64,000 bases of DNA from Hydractinia symbiolongicarpus. Lineage: Eukaryota > Cnidaria > Hydrozoa > Anthoathecata > Hydractiniidae. The translations under genes were made by a program, and so were the position numbers. Location of the stretch: the NCBI RefSeq assembly GCF_029227915.1, contig NC_079884.1:2916001-2980000 (forward strand), given 5' to 3'. The notes under the pieces are model-generated. The model did no database searches. It was not told where the DNA came from and saw only the letters and a program-made list of their open reading frames with translations. This document shows, piece after piece, positions 1 to 13,637 of this stretch (its first letter is position 1; each line of letters starts with the position of its first letter).

Positions 1-3000
1 ATTTCTACTGTGGGACCAATCCTAGCCGTTAGCGCGCGCTGAAGATATAGAGACAGTTTCAAACCTCCATTTCATTGACTTTCTAACGGTCTAAATTTGT
101 TTGAGTTACCACGGTTGCATCACACATTCGTACCAACATGTATTTTGTGATTTTTTTCCGATATTACTAAGTTGTATCGCTTTCAACAGTGAAACGATTG
201 ACTGTGGGAATTAATTGAATTGATTTTGGACTGTGACCTTATAACTGTGATAAATGAGCCAATTGGTCTCCAAGGAATAACATTCTTCTTAATTTGACAT
301 GATTGCTGGAATTCAGCGATTACATTAGGCTATGTCATAGCGCTTTATTTAAAAACTTAGATAAATAAGTCGCCCAGAATAAATGGGAACTGTTTCAAAG
401 ACTACATTTCATTGACTTTTCAGCGGCATAAATCCGTTTGAGTTACAACGGTTGCGTCACATATTCGTACCAACATGTATTTAGTGATTTTCTTCCGATA
501 TTACTAAGTTGTGTTGCTTTTAACAGTGAAACGATTGCCTGTGGGAATTAATTGAATTGATTTTGGACTGTGACCTTATAACTGTGATAAATGAGCCAAT
601 TGGTCTCCAAGGAATAACATTCTTCTTAATTTGACATGATTGCTGGTATTCAGCGATTACATTAGGCTATGTCATAGCGCTTTATTTAAAAACTTAGATA
701 AATAAGTCGCGCAGAATAAATAGGAACTGTTTCAAAGACTACATTTCATTGACTTTTTAGCGGCATAAATCCGTTTGAGTTACAACGGTTGCGTCACATA
801 CTCGTACCAACATTTATAAAGCGATAGTATTCGGATATTACTAGGTTGCATCGCTTTTAACAGTGAAACGTTTGACTGGGGGATTTAATTGAACTGCTCT
901 TGGACTTTGACCTTATAAAGGTGATAAATGAGCCAGTTTGACTACAAGAAATAACAGTCTTCTTTATTTGACATGATTGCTGGAACTAAGTGAATACACT
1001 GGGCGCTGTGGTAGCGTTTTATTTAAAAATTAAGTTAAGTAAGTCAGTTTTTACTGTGGGAACAATCCTAGCCGTTATCGCTCGGTGAAGAAATAGAGAC
1101 AGTATCAAAAACTACATTTCATTGACTTTCTAACGGTGTCAATCCGTTTGAGTTACAACGGTTGCGTCACATATTCGTACCAACATGTATTTAGTGATTT
1201 TCTTCCGATATTACTAAGTTGTATTGCTTTTAACAGTGAAACGATTGCCTGTGGGAATTAATTGAATTGATTTTGGACTGTGACCTTATAACTGTGATAA
1301 ATGAGCCAATTGGTCTCCAAGGAATAACATTCTTCTTAATTTGACATGATTGCTGGTATTCAGCGATTACATTAGGCTATGTCATAGCGCTTTATTTATA
1401 AACTTAGACAAATAAGTCGCAAGAATAAATAAGAACTGTTTCAAAGACTACATTTCATTGACTTTTTAGCGGCATAAATCCGTTTGAGTTACAACGGTTG
1501 CGTCACATACTCGTACCAACATGTATTTAGCGATAGTATTCGGATATTACTAGGTTGCATCGCTTTTAACAGTGAAACGTTTGACTGGGGGATTTAATTG
1601 AACTGCTCTTGGACTTTGACCTTATAAAGGTGATAAATGAGCCAGTTTGACTACAAGAAGTAACAGTCTTCTTAATTTGACATAATTGCCGGAACTCAGC
1701 GATTACACTCGACCCTGTGGTAGCGCTTCATTTAAATATTTAGATAAATAAGTCATTACTACTGTGGGACCAATCCTAGCCGTTAGCGCGCGCTGAAGAT
1801 ATAGAGACAGTTTCAAACCTCCATTTCATTGACTTTCTAACGGTCTAAATTCGTTTGAGTTACAACGGTTGCATCACACATTCGTACCAACATGTATTTT
1901 GTGATTTTTTCCGATATTACTAAGTTGTATCGCTTTCAACATTGAAACGATTGACTGTGGGAATTAATTGAATTGATTTTGGACTGTGACCTTATAACTG
2001 TGATAAATGAGCCAATTGGTGTCCAAGGAATAACATTCTTCTTAATTTGACATGATTGCTGGAATTCAGCGATTACATTAGGCTATGTCATAGCGCTTTA
2101 TTTAAAAATTAGATAAATAAGTCGCCCAGAATAAATGGGAACTGTTTCAAAGACTACATTTCATTGACTTTTTAGCGGCATAAATCCGTTTGAGTTACAA
2201 CGGTTGCGTCACATACTCGTACCAACATGTATAAAGCGATAGTATTCGGATATTACAAGGTTGCATCGCTTTCAACATTGAAACGTTTGACTGGGGGACT
2301 TAATTGAACTAACTTTGGACTTTGACCTTATAAATGTGATAAATGAGTCATTTTGACTACAAGAAATAACATTCTTCTTAATTTGACATGATTGCTGGAA
2401 CACAGCGATTACACTAGGCGCTGTGGTAACGCTTAATTTAAAAATTTAGATAAAAAAGTCATTTTTACTGTGGGACCAATCCTTGCCGTTAGCGCGCGCT
2501 GAAGACAGAGAGACAGTTTCAAAAAGTCCATTTCATTGACTTTCTAACGGTGTCACTCCGTTTGAGTTACAACGGTTGCGTCACATATTCGTACCAACAT
2601 GTATTTAGTGATTTTCTTCCGATATTACTAAGTTGTATTGCTTTTAACAGTGAAACGATTGCCTGTGGGAATTAATTGAATTGATTTTGGACTGTGACCT
2701 TATAACTGTGATAAATGAGCCAATTGGTCTCAAAGGAATAACATTCTTCTTAATTTGACATGATTGCTGGTATTCAGCGATTACATTAGGCTATGTCATA
2801 GCGCTTTATTTATAAACTTAGACAAATAATTCGCAAGAATAAATAAGAACTGTTTCAAAGACTTCATTTCATTGACTTTTTAGCGGCATAAATCCGTTTG
2901 AGTTGCAACGGTTGCGTCACATACTCGTACCAACATGTATTTAGCGATAGTATTCGGATATTACTAGGTTGCATCGCTTTTAACAGTGAAACGTTTGACT

Positions 3001-3970
3001 TGGGGATTTAATTGAACTGCTCTTGGACTTTGACCTTATAAAGGTGATAAATGAGCCAGTTTGACTACAAGAAGTAACAGTATTCTTAATTTGACATAAT
3101 TGCCGGAACTCAGCGATTACACTCGACCCTGTGGTAGCGCTTCATTTAAATATTTAGATAAATAAGTCATTACTACTGTGGGACCAATCCTAGCCGTTAG
3201 CGCGCGCTGAAGATATAGAGACAGTTTCAAACCTCCATTTCATTGACTTTCTAACGGTCTAAATTCGTTTGAGTTACAACGGTTGCATCACACATTCGTA
3301 CCAACATGTATTTTGTAATTTTTTCCGATATTACTAAGTTGTATCGCTTTCAACATTGAAACGATTGACTGTGGGAATTAATTGAATTCATTTTGGACTG
3401 TGACCTTATAACTGTGATAAATGAGCCAATTGGTGTCCAAGGAATAACATTCTTCTTAATTTGACATGATTGCTGGAATTCAGCGATTACATTAGGCTAT
3501 GTCATAGCGCTTTATTTAAAAACTTAGATAAATAAGTCGCCCAGAATAAATGGGAACTGTTTCAAAGACTACATTTCATTGACTTTTTAGCGGCATAAAT
3601 CCGTTTGAGTTACAACGGTTGCGTCACATACTTGTACCAACATGTATAAAGCGATAGTATTCGGATATTACAAGGTTGCATCGCTTTCAACATTGAAACG
3701 TTTGACTGGGGGACTTAATTGAACTAACTTTGGACTTTGACCTTATAAATGTGATAAATGAGTCATTTTGACTACAAGAAATAACATTCTTCTTAATTTG
3801 ACATGATTGCTGGAACACAGCGATTACACTAGGCGCTGTGGTAACGCTTAATTTAAAAATTTAGATAAAAAAGTCATTTTTACTGTGGGACCAATCCTAG
3901 CCGTTAGCGCGTGCTGAAGACAGAGAGACAGTTTCAAAAAGTCCATTTCATTGACTTTCTAACGGAGTCA
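1..3970 (+). repeat. Satellite array, left segment: alternating ~372 and ~336 bp monomers
   Basis: Successive copies of the conserved word TTGAGTTACAACGG start near 101, 438, 775, 1148, 1484, 1855, 2190, 2562, 2898, 3269, 3605 and 3977. The spacings are 337, 337, 373, 336, 371, 335, 372, 336, 371, 336 and 372 bp. The short monomer lacks about 36 bp holding the ACTGTGGGACCAATCC block: AATAAGTC runs directly into GCGC or GCCC and then AGAATAAAT. Long and short forms alternate into a dimer of about 708 bp. Two dimers form a 1414 bp unit: the segment near 1755 recurs near 3169 with the same diagnostic changes (TCATTACTACTGTGGG, TTTCAAACCTCC). No gene was seen. Confidence 0.93.
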
Positions 3971-5213
3971 CTCCGTTTGAGTTACAACGGTTGCGTCACA
4001 TATTCGTACCAACATGTATTTAGTGATTTTTTCCAATATTACTAAGTTGTATTGCTTTTAACAGTAAAACGATTGACTGTGGGAATTAATTGAGCTGATT
4101 CTGGACTGTGACTTTATAAATGTCATAAATGAGCCAATTGGTCTCCAAGGAATAACTTTCTTTTTAATTTGACGTGAGTGCTGGAATTCAGCGATTACAT
4201 TAGGCTCTGTGGTAGCGCTTTATTAAAAAATTATATAAATAAGTCTTTTCTTACTGTGGCACCAACCTGGCCGTTAGCACGCGCTGAATAAATAGGAACA
4301 GTTTCAAAGACTACATTTCATTGACTTTCTAGCGGAATAAATCCGTTTGAGTTACAACGGTTGCGTCACATATTCGTACCAACATGTATTTAGCGATAGT
4401 ATTCGGATATTACTAGTTTGCATCGATTTAACAGTGAAACGTTTGACTGTGGGACATAATTGAACTGATTTTGGACTTTGACCTTATAAATGTGATAAAT
4501 GAGCCAGTTTAAATACAACAAATAACATTCTTCTTTTATTAACATGATTGTGGGAACTCAGCGGTTGCACAGGACCCTGTGGTAGCGATTCATTTAAAAA
4601 TTTAGATAAATAATTCATTTTTATTGTGGGACCAATCCTAGCCGTTAATGCGCTGAAGATATAGAGACAGTTTCAAAAACTCTATTTCATTCACTTTCTA
4701 ACGATGTCAATCCGTTTGACTTACAACGGTTGCGTCACACATTCGTACCAACATGTATTTAGTGATTTTTTTCGGATATTACTAAGTTGTATCGCTTTCA
4801 ACAGTCAAACGATTGACTGTGGGACTTAATTGAACTGATTTTGGACTTTGACCTTATAAATGTTATAAATGAGTCATTTTGACTACAAGAAATAACATTC
4901 TTCTTAATTTGAGATGATTGCTGGACTTCAGCGATTACACTGGGCGCTGTGGTAACGCTTTATTTAAAAATTATGATAAATAAATCAATTTTACTGCGGG
5001 ACCAATCCTAGCCGTTATCGCGCGCTGAAGAAGTAGAGACAGTTTCAAAAGCTACATTTCATTGATTTTCTATCGGTGTCAATACCTTTGAGTTACAACG
5101 GTTGCGTCACACATTCGTACTAACATGTATTTACTGATTTTTTTCCGACATTACTAGTTTGCATCGATTTTAACAGTGAAACGTTTGACTGTGGGACATA
5201 ATTGAACTGATTT

Positions 5214-5232
5214 TGGACTTTGACCTTATAAA
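5214..5232 (-). promoter_or_regulatory. Example of a recurring HNF4-type DR1 word abutting TATAAA
   Basis: TGGACTTTGACCT at 5214-5226 reads AGGTCAAAGTCCA on the minus strand. That is a direct repeat with one-base spacing and contains CAAAGTCCA, the word described for HNF4 nuclear receptors. TATAAA follows at once on the plus strand (5227-5232). The same text occurs in a large share of monomers. Other monomers carry GGACTGTGACC or GGACCTTGACC, which weaken the site. Function is untested. Confidence 0.35.
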
Positions 5233-5443
5233 TGTGATAAATGAGCCAGTTTGAAAACAAGAAATAACATTCTTCTTAATTTGACATGATTGTGGAAACT
5301 CAACGGTTGCACAGGACCCTGTGGTAGCGATTCATTTAAAAATTTAGATAAATAAGTCATTTTTACTGTGGGACCAATCCTAGCCATTAGCGCGCGCAGA
5401 AGATATAGAGACAGTTTCAAAAACTCCATTTCATTGACTTTCT

Positions 5444-5482
5444 AACGGTGTCAATCCGTTTGAGTTACAACGGTTGCGTCAC
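5444..5482. promoter_or_regulatory. Example of the most conserved monomer core: AACGG dyad plus TGACGCAA
   Basis: AACGG (5444-5448), seven bases, CCGTT (5456-5460), then AACGG (5469-5473) form an inverted repeat plus a third copy; AACGG/CCGTT matches the Myb core. TTGCGTCAC at 5474-5482 reads GTGACGCAA on the other strand, like a CREB or C/EBP-type word. The TTGAGTTACAACGGTTGCGTC part is nearly invariant across the array; the first AACGG is often GCGG in other monomer types. Confidence 0.35.
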
Positions 5483-8400
5483 ACATTCGTACCAACATGT
5501 ATTTAGTGATTTTTTCTCGGATATTCCTAAGTTGTATCGCTTTCAACAGTCAAACGATTGACTGTGGGACTTAATTGAACTGATTTTGGACTTTGACCTT
5601 ATAAATGTTATAAATGAGTCATTTTGACTACAAGAAATAACATTCTTCTTAATTTAACATGATTGTGGGAACTCAACGGTTGCACAGGACCCTGTGGTAG
5701 CGATTCATTTAAAAATTTAGACAAATAAGTCATTTTTACTGAGGGACCAATCCTAGCCGTTAGCGCGCGCTGAAGATATAGAGACAGTTTCAAAAACTCC
5801 ATTTCATTGACTTTCTAACGGTGTCAATCCGTTTGAGTTACAACGGTTCGTCACATATTCGTACCAACATGTATTTAGTGATTTTTTTCGGATATTCCTA
5901 AGTTGTATCGCTTTCAACAGTCAAACGATTGACTGTGGGACTTAATTGAACTCATTTTGGACTTTGACCTTATAAATGTTGTAAATGAGTCATTTTGACT
6001 ACAAGAAATAACATTCTTCTTAATTTGACATGATTGTGGGAACTCAACGGTTGCACAGGACCCTGTGGTAGCGCTTTATTTAAAAGTTTAGATAAATAAG
6101 TCATTTTTACTGTGGGACCAATCCTAGCCGTTAGGGCGCGCTGAAGATATAAAGACAGTTTCAAAAACTCCATTTCATTGACTTTCTAACGGTGTCAATC
6201 CATTTGAGTTACAACGGTTGCGTCACACATTCGTACCAACATGTATTTAGTGATTTTTTTCGGATATTCCTAAGTTGTATCGCTTTCAACAGTCAAACGA
6301 TTGACTGTGGGACTTAATTGAACTGGTTTTGGACTTTGACCTTATAAATGTTATAAATGAGTCATTTTAACTACAAGAAATAACATTCTTCTTAATTTGA
6401 CATGATTGCTGGAACTCAGCGATTACACTGGCCGCTGTGGTAACGCTTTAGTTAAAAATTATGATAAATAAATCATTTTTTACTGTGGGACCAATCCTAG
6501 CCGTTATCGTACGCTGAAGAAGTAGAGACAGTTTCAAAAGCTACATTTCATTGATTTTCTAACGGTGTCAATCCGTTTGAGTTACAACGGTTGCGTCACA
6601 AATTCGTACCAACATGTATTTAGTGATTTTTTTCAGATATTCCTAAGTTGCATCGCTTTCAACAGTCAAACGATTGACTGTGGGACTTAATTGAACTGAT
6701 TTTTGACTTTGACCTTATAAATGTTATAAATGAGTCATTTTAACTACAAGAAATAACATTCTTCTAAATTTGACATGATTGCTGGAACTCAGCGATTACA
6801 CTGGCCGCTGTGGTAACGCTTTAGTTAAAAATTATGATAAATAAATCATTTTCTACTGTGGGACCAATCCTAGCCGTTATCTCGCGCTGAAGAAGTAGAG
6901 ACAGTTTTAAAAGCTACATTTCATTGATTTTCTAACGGTGTCAATCCGTTTGAGTTACAACGGTTGCGTCACACATTCGTACCAACATGTATTTAGTGAT
7001 TTTTTTCGGATATTCCTAAGTTGTATCGCTTTCAACAGTCAAACGATTGACTGTGGGACTTAATTGAACTGGTTTTGGACTTTGACCTTATAAATGTTAT
7101 AAATGAGTCATTTTAACTACAAGAAATAACATTCTTCTTAATTTGACATGATTGCTGGAACTCAGCGATTACACTGGCCGCTGTGGTAACGCTTTATTTA
7201 AAAATTATGATAAATAAATCATTTTTTACTGTGGGACCAATCCTAGCCGTTATCGTACGCTGAAGAAGTAGAGACAGTTTCAAAAGCTACATTTCATTGA
7301 TTCTCTAACGGTGTCAATCCGTTTGAGTTACAACGGTTGCGTCACACATTCGTACCAACATGTATTTAGTGATTTTTTTCAGATATTCCTAAGTTGCATC
7401 GCTTTCAACAGTCAAACGATTGACTGTGGGACTTAATTGAACTGATTTTTGACTTTGACCTTATAAATGTTATAAATGAGTCATTTTAACTACAAGAAAT
7501 AACATTCTTCTAAATTTGACATGATTGCTGGAACTCAGCGATTACACTGGCCGCTGTGGTAACGCTTTAGTTAAAAATTATGATAAATAAATCATTTTCT
7601 ACTGTGGGACCAATCCTAGCCGTTATCTCGCGCTGAAGAAGTAGAGACAGTTTTAAAAGCTACATTTCATTGATTTTCTAACGGTGTCAATCCGTTTGAG
7701 TTACAACGGTTGCGTCACACATTCGTACCAACATGTATTTAGTGATTTTTTTCGGATATTCCTAAGTTGTATCGCTTTCAACAGTCAAACGATTGACTGT
7801 GGGACTTAATTGAACTGATTTTGGACTTTGACCTTATAAATGTTATAAATGAGTCATTTTGACTACAAGAAATAACATTCTTCTTAATTTGACATGATTG
7901 CGGGAACTCAACGTTTGCACAGGACCCTGTGGTAGCGATTCAATTAAAAATTTAGATAAATAAGTCATTTTTACTGTGGGACCAATCCTAGCCGATAGTG
8001 CGCGCTGAAGATATAGAGACAGTTTCAAAAACTCCATTTCATTGACTTTCTAACGGTGTCAATCCGTTTGAGTTACAACGGTTGCGTCACACATTCGTAC
8101 CAACATGTATTTAGTGATTTTTTTCGGATATTCTTAAGTTGTATCGCTTTCAACAGTCAAACGATTGACTGTGGGACTTAATTGAACTCATTTTGGACTT
8201 TGACCTGATAAATGTTATAAATGAGTCATTTTGACTACAAAAAATAACATTCTTCTTAATTTGACATGATTGCGGGAACTCAACGTTTGCACAGGACCCT
8301 GTGGTAGCGATTCAATTAAAAATTTAGATAAATAAGTCATTTTTACTGTGGGACCAATCCTAGCCGATAGTGCGCGCTGAAGATATAGAGACAGTTTCAA

Positions 8401-8799
8401 AAACTCCATTTCATTGACTTTCTCACGGTGTCAATCCGTTTGAGTTACAACGGTTGCGTCACACATTCGTACCAACATGTATTTAGTGATTTTTTTCGGA
8501 TATTCTTAAGTTGTATCGCTTTCAACAGTCAAACGATTGACTGTGCGACTTAATTAAACTGATTTTGGACTTTGACCTTATATATGTTATAAATGAGTCA
8601 TTTTAACTTCAAGAAATAACATTCTTCTTAATTTGACATGATTGCTGGAACTCAGCGATTACACTGGCCGCTGTGGTAACGCTTTATTTAAAAATTATGA
8701 TAAATAAATCATTCTTACTGTGGGACCAATACTAGCCGATAGCGCGCGCTGAAGATTTAGAGACAGTTTCAAAAGCTACATTTCATTGATTTTCTAACG

Positions 8800-11700
8800 G
8801 TGTCAATCCGTTTGAGTTACAACGGTTGCGTCACACATTCATACCAACATGTATTTAGCGATTTTTTTCGGATATTCCTAAGTTGTATCGCTTTCAACAG
8901 TCAAACGATTGACTGTGGGACTTAATTGAACTGACTTTGGACTTTGACCTTATAAATGTTATAAATGAGTCATTTTGACTACAAGAAATAACATTCTTCT
9001 TAATTTGACATGATTGTGGGAACTCAACGGTTGCACAGGACCCTGTGGTAGCGATTCATTTAAAAATTTAGATAAATAAGTCATTTTTACTGTGGGACCA
9101 ATCCTAGCCGTTAGCGCGCGCTGAAGATATAGAGACAGTTTCAAAAACTCCATTTCATTGACTTTCTAACGGTGTCAATCCGTTTGAGTTACAACGGTTG
9201 CGTCACACATTCGTACCAACATGTATTTAGTGATTTTTTTCGGATATTCCTAAGTTGTATCGCTTTCAACAGTCAAAAGATTTACTGTGGGACTTAATTG
9301 AACTGATTTTGGACTTTGACCTTATAAATGTTATAAATGAGTCATTTTGACTACAAGAAATAACATTCTTCCTAATTTGACATGATTGCTGGAACTCAGC
9401 GATTACATTGGGCGCTGTGGTAACGCTTTATTTAAAAATTATGATAAATAAATCATTTTTTACTGTGGGACCAATCCTAGCCGTTATCGCGCGCTGAAGA
9501 AGTAGAGACAGTGTCAAAAGCTACATTTCATTGATTTTCTAACGGTGTCAATCCGTTTGAGTTTCAACGGTTGCGTCACACATTCGTACCAACAGGTATT
9601 TAGTGATTTTTTTCCGATATTACTAAGTTGTATCGCTTTGAACAGTGAAACGATTGACTGTGGGACCTAATTGAACTGATTTTGGACTGTGACCTTATAA
9701 ATGTGATAAATGAGCCAATTGGTCTCCAAGGAATAACTTTCTTCTTAATTTGACGTGAGTGCTGGAAATCAGCGATTACATTAGGCTCTGTCGTAGCGCT
9801 TTATTTAAAAACTTAGATAAATAAGTCTTTTTTTACTGTGGGACCAATCCTGGCCGTTAGCACGCGCTGAATAAATAGGAACAGTTTCAAAGACTACATT
9901 TCATTGACCTTCTAGCGGTATAATTCGTTTGAGTTACAACGGTTGCGTCACATATTCGTACCAACATGTATTTAGCGATAGTATTCGAATATTACTAGTT
10001 TGCATCGATTTTAACAGTGAAACGTTTGACTGTGGGACATAATTGAACTGATTTTGGACTTTGACCTTATTAATGTGATAGATGAGCCAGTCTGAATACA
10101 AGAAATAACATTCTTCTTAATTTGACATGATTGTGGGAACTCAACGGTTGCACAGGACCCTGTGGTAGCGATTCATTTAATAATTTAGATAAATAAGTCA
10201 TTTCTACTGTGGGACCAATCCTAGCCGTTAGCGCGCGCTGAAGATATAGAGACAGTTTTAAAATCTCCATTTCATTGACTTTCTAACGGTCTAAATTTGT
10301 TTGACTTACAACGGTTGCATCACACATTCGTACCAACATGTATTTTGTGATTTTTTCCGATATTACTAAGTTGTATCACTTTCAACAGTGCAACGATTGA
10401 CTGGGGGACTTAACTGAACTGATTTTGGACTTTGACCTTATAAATGTTATAAATGAGTCATTTTGACTACAAGAAATAACATTCTTCTTAATTTGACATG
10501 ATTGCTGGAACTCAGCGATTACACTGGGCGCTGTGGTAACGCTTTATTTAAAAATTATGATAAATAAATCACTTTTTACTGTGGGACCAATCCTAGCCGT
10601 TATCGCGCGCTGAAGAAGTAGAGACAGTTTCAAAAGCTACATTTCATTGATTTTATAACGGTGTCAATCCTTTTGAGTTACAACGGTTGAGTCACACATT
10701 CGTACCAACATGTATTTAGTGATTTTTTTCCGATATTACTAAGTTGTATCGCTTTCAACAGTGAAACGATTGACTGTGGGACCTAATTGAACTGATTTTG
10801 GACTTTGACCTTATAAATGTGATAAATGAGCCAATTGGTCTCCAAGGAATAACTTTCTTCTTAATTTGACGTGAGTGCCGGAATTCAGCGATTACATTAG
10901 GCTCTGTCGTAGCGCTTTATTTAAAAACTTAGATAAATAAGTCTTTTCTTACTGTGGGACCAATCCTGGCCGTTAGCACGCGCTGAATCAATAGGAACAG
11001 TTTCAAAGACTAAATTTCATTGACTTTCTAGCGGTATAAATCCGTTTGAGTTACAACGGTTGCGTCACATATTCGTACCAACATGTATTTAGCGATAGTA
11101 TTCGGATATTTCTAGTTTGCATCGATTTTAACAGTGAAACGTTTGACTGTGGGACATAATTGAACTGATTTTGGACTTTGACCTTATAAATGTGATAAAT
11201 GAGCCATTTGAATACAAGAAATAACATTCTTCTTAATTTGACATGATTGTGAGAACTCAACGGTTGCACAGGACCCTGTGGTAGCGATTCATTTAAAAAT
11301 TTAGATAAATAGGTCATTTTTACTGTGGGACCAATCCTAGCCGTTAGCGCGCGCTGAAGATATAGAGAAAGTTTCAAAAACTCCATTTCATTGACTTTCT
11401 AACGATGTCAATCCGTTTGAGTTACAACGGTTGCGTCACACATTCGTACCAACATGTATTTAGTGATTTTTTTCGGATATTCCTAAGTTGTATCGCTTTC
11501 AACAGTCAAAAGATTTACTGTGGGACTTAATTGAACTGATTTTGGACTTTGACAATATAAATGTTATAAATGAGTCATTTTGACTACAAGAAATAACATT
11601 CTTCTTAATTTGACATGATTGCTGGAACTCAGCGATTACACTGGGCGCTGTGGTAACGCTTTATTTAAAAATTATGATAAATAAATCATTTTTTACTGTG

Positions 11701-11850
11701 GGACCAATCCTAGCCGTTATCGCGCGCTGAAGAAGTAGAGACAGTGTCAAAAGCTACATTTCATTGATTTTCTAACAGTGTCAATCCGTTTGAGTTTCAA
11801 CGGTTGCGTTACACATTCGTACCAACATGTATTTAGTGATTTTTTTCCGA
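8800..11850 (+). repeat. Higher-order satellite block, copy A of a 4838 bp-spaced duplication
   Basis: About eight 372 bp monomers reappear in the same order at 13638-16690. The offset is 4837-4838 bp, equal to 13 monomers. Equivalent points include 8959/13796, 10070/14908 and 11051/15889. Diagnostic shared variants include ACATTCATACCAACATG, GTGTCAAAAGCTAC and TTAATGTGATAGATGAGCC. The boundaries are estimated from where variants stop agreeing. Confidence 0.85.
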
Positions 11851-13637
11851 TATTCCTAAGTTGTATCGCTTTCAACAGTCAAACGATTGACTGTGGGACT
11901 TAATTGATCTGATTTTGGACTTTGACCTTATAAATGTTATAAATGAGTCATTTTGACTACAAGAAATAACATTCTTCTTAATTTGACATGATTGCGGGAA
12001 CTCAACGTTTGCACAGGACCCTGTGGTAGCGATTCAATTAAAAATTTAGATAAATAAGTCATTTTTACTGTGGGACCAATCCTAGCCGATAGTGCGCGCT
12101 GAAGATATAGAGACAGTTTCAAAAACTCCATTTCATTGACTTTCTAACGGTGTCAATCCGTTTGAGTTACAACGGTTGCGTCACACATTCGTACCAACAT
12201 GTATTTAGTGATTTTTTTCGGATATTCTTAAGTTGTATCGCTTTCAACAGTCAAACGATTGACTGTGCGACTTAATTAAACTGATTTTGGACTTTGACCT
12301 TATATATGTTATAAATGAGTCATTTTAACTTCAAGAAATAACATTCTTCTTAATTTGACATGATTGCTGGAACTCAGCGATTACACTGGCCGCTGTGGTA
12401 AGGCTATATTTAAAAATTATGATAAATAAATCATTTTTTACTGTGGGACCAATCCTAGCCGTTATCGCGCGCTGAAGAAGTAGAAACAGTTTCAAAAGCT
12501 ACATTTCATTGACTTTCTAACGGTGTCAATCCGTTTGAGTTACAACGGTTGCGTCACACATTCGTACCAACATGTATTTAGTGATTTTTTTCGGATATTC
12601 CTAAGTTGTATCGCTTTCAACAGTCGAACGATTGACTGTGGGACTTAATTGAACTGATTTTGGACTTTGACCTTATAAATGTTATAAAAGAGTCATTTTA
12701 ACTACAAGAAATAAATTCTTCTTTATTTGACATGATTGCTGGAACTCAGCGATTACACTGGCCGCTGTGGTAACGCTTTATTTAAAAATTATGATAAATA
12801 AATCATTCTTACTGTGGGACCAATACTAGCCGATAGCGCGCGCTGAAGATATAGAGACAGTTTCAAAAACTCCATTTCATTGACTTTCTAACGGTGTCAA
12901 TCCGTTTGAGTTACAACGGTTGCGTCACACATTCATACCAACATGTATTTAGCGATTTTTTTCGGATATTCCTAAGTTGTATCGCTTTCAACAGTCAAAC
13001 GATTGACTGTGGGACTTAATTGAACTGACTTTGGACTTTGACCTTATAAATGTTATAAATGAGTCATTTTGACTACAAGAAATAACATTCTTCTTAATTT
13101 GACATGATTGTGGGAACTCAACGGTTGCACAGGACCCTGTGGTAGCGATTCATTTAAAAATTTAGATAAATAAGTCATTTTTACTGTGGGACCAATCCTA
13201 GCCGTTAGCGCGCGCTGAAGATATAGAGACAGTTTCAAAAACTCCATTTCATTGACTTTCTAACGGTGTCAATCCGTTTGAGTTACAACGGTTGCGTCAC
13301 ACATTCGTACCAACATGTATTTAGTGATTTTTTTCGGATATTCCTAAGTTGTATCGCTTATAACAGTCGAACGATTGACTGTGGGACTTAATTGAACTGA
13401 TTTTGGACTTTGACCTTATAAATGTTATAAATGAGTCATTTTAACTACAAGAAATAAATTCTTCTTTATTTGACATGATTGCTGGAACTCAGCGATTACA
13501 CTGGCCGCTGTGGTAACGCTTTATTTAAAAATTATGATAAATAAATCATTCTTACTGTGGGACCAATACTAGCCGATAGCGCGCGCTGAAGATATAGAGA
13601 CAGTTTCAAAAACTCCATTTCATTGACTTTCTAACGG
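11851..13637 (+). repeat. Satellite monomers between the two 4838 bp-spaced copies
   Basis: This stretch holds about five 372 bp monomers. The monomer at 11937-12131 matches the one at 7843-8037 at the level of its translated minus strand. That is an offset of 4094 bp (11 monomers), so this stretch has a different duplication history from its flanks. Two further near-identical copies, around 12790-13240 and 13540-13990, lie about 743 bp apart. No gene was seen. Confidence 0.88.

Larger units (their letters stand above)
3971..8799 (+). repeat. Satellite array: ~372 bp monomers with local recent duplications
   Basis: These are direct tandem copies of about 370-373 bp, with no non-satellite insertion seen. 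Nearby copies are often almost identical. The monomer around 7843-8037 recurs 372 bp later at 8215-8409. Segments around 6470-6850 recur about 745 bp later, sharing CTGGCCGCTGTGG and TTAGTTAAAAATTATG. Each monomer carries the block TTGAGTTACAACGGTTGCGTC. No gene was seen; the minus-strand open frames are the same stop-poor stretch in successive copies. Confidence 0.93.

Noticed and set aside
200-215. CSL/Su(H)-like word TGTGGGAA in some monomers
   Set aside because: It is present only in the GGGAATTAATTG variant class, and most monomers read GGGACTTAATTG. It is too variable to suggest a maintained site.
5444-5473. CENP-B box in the conserved core
   Set aside because: The required TTCG...A..CGGG pattern is not present. 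Only CGG and TTCG-like fragments occur, in the wrong spacing.
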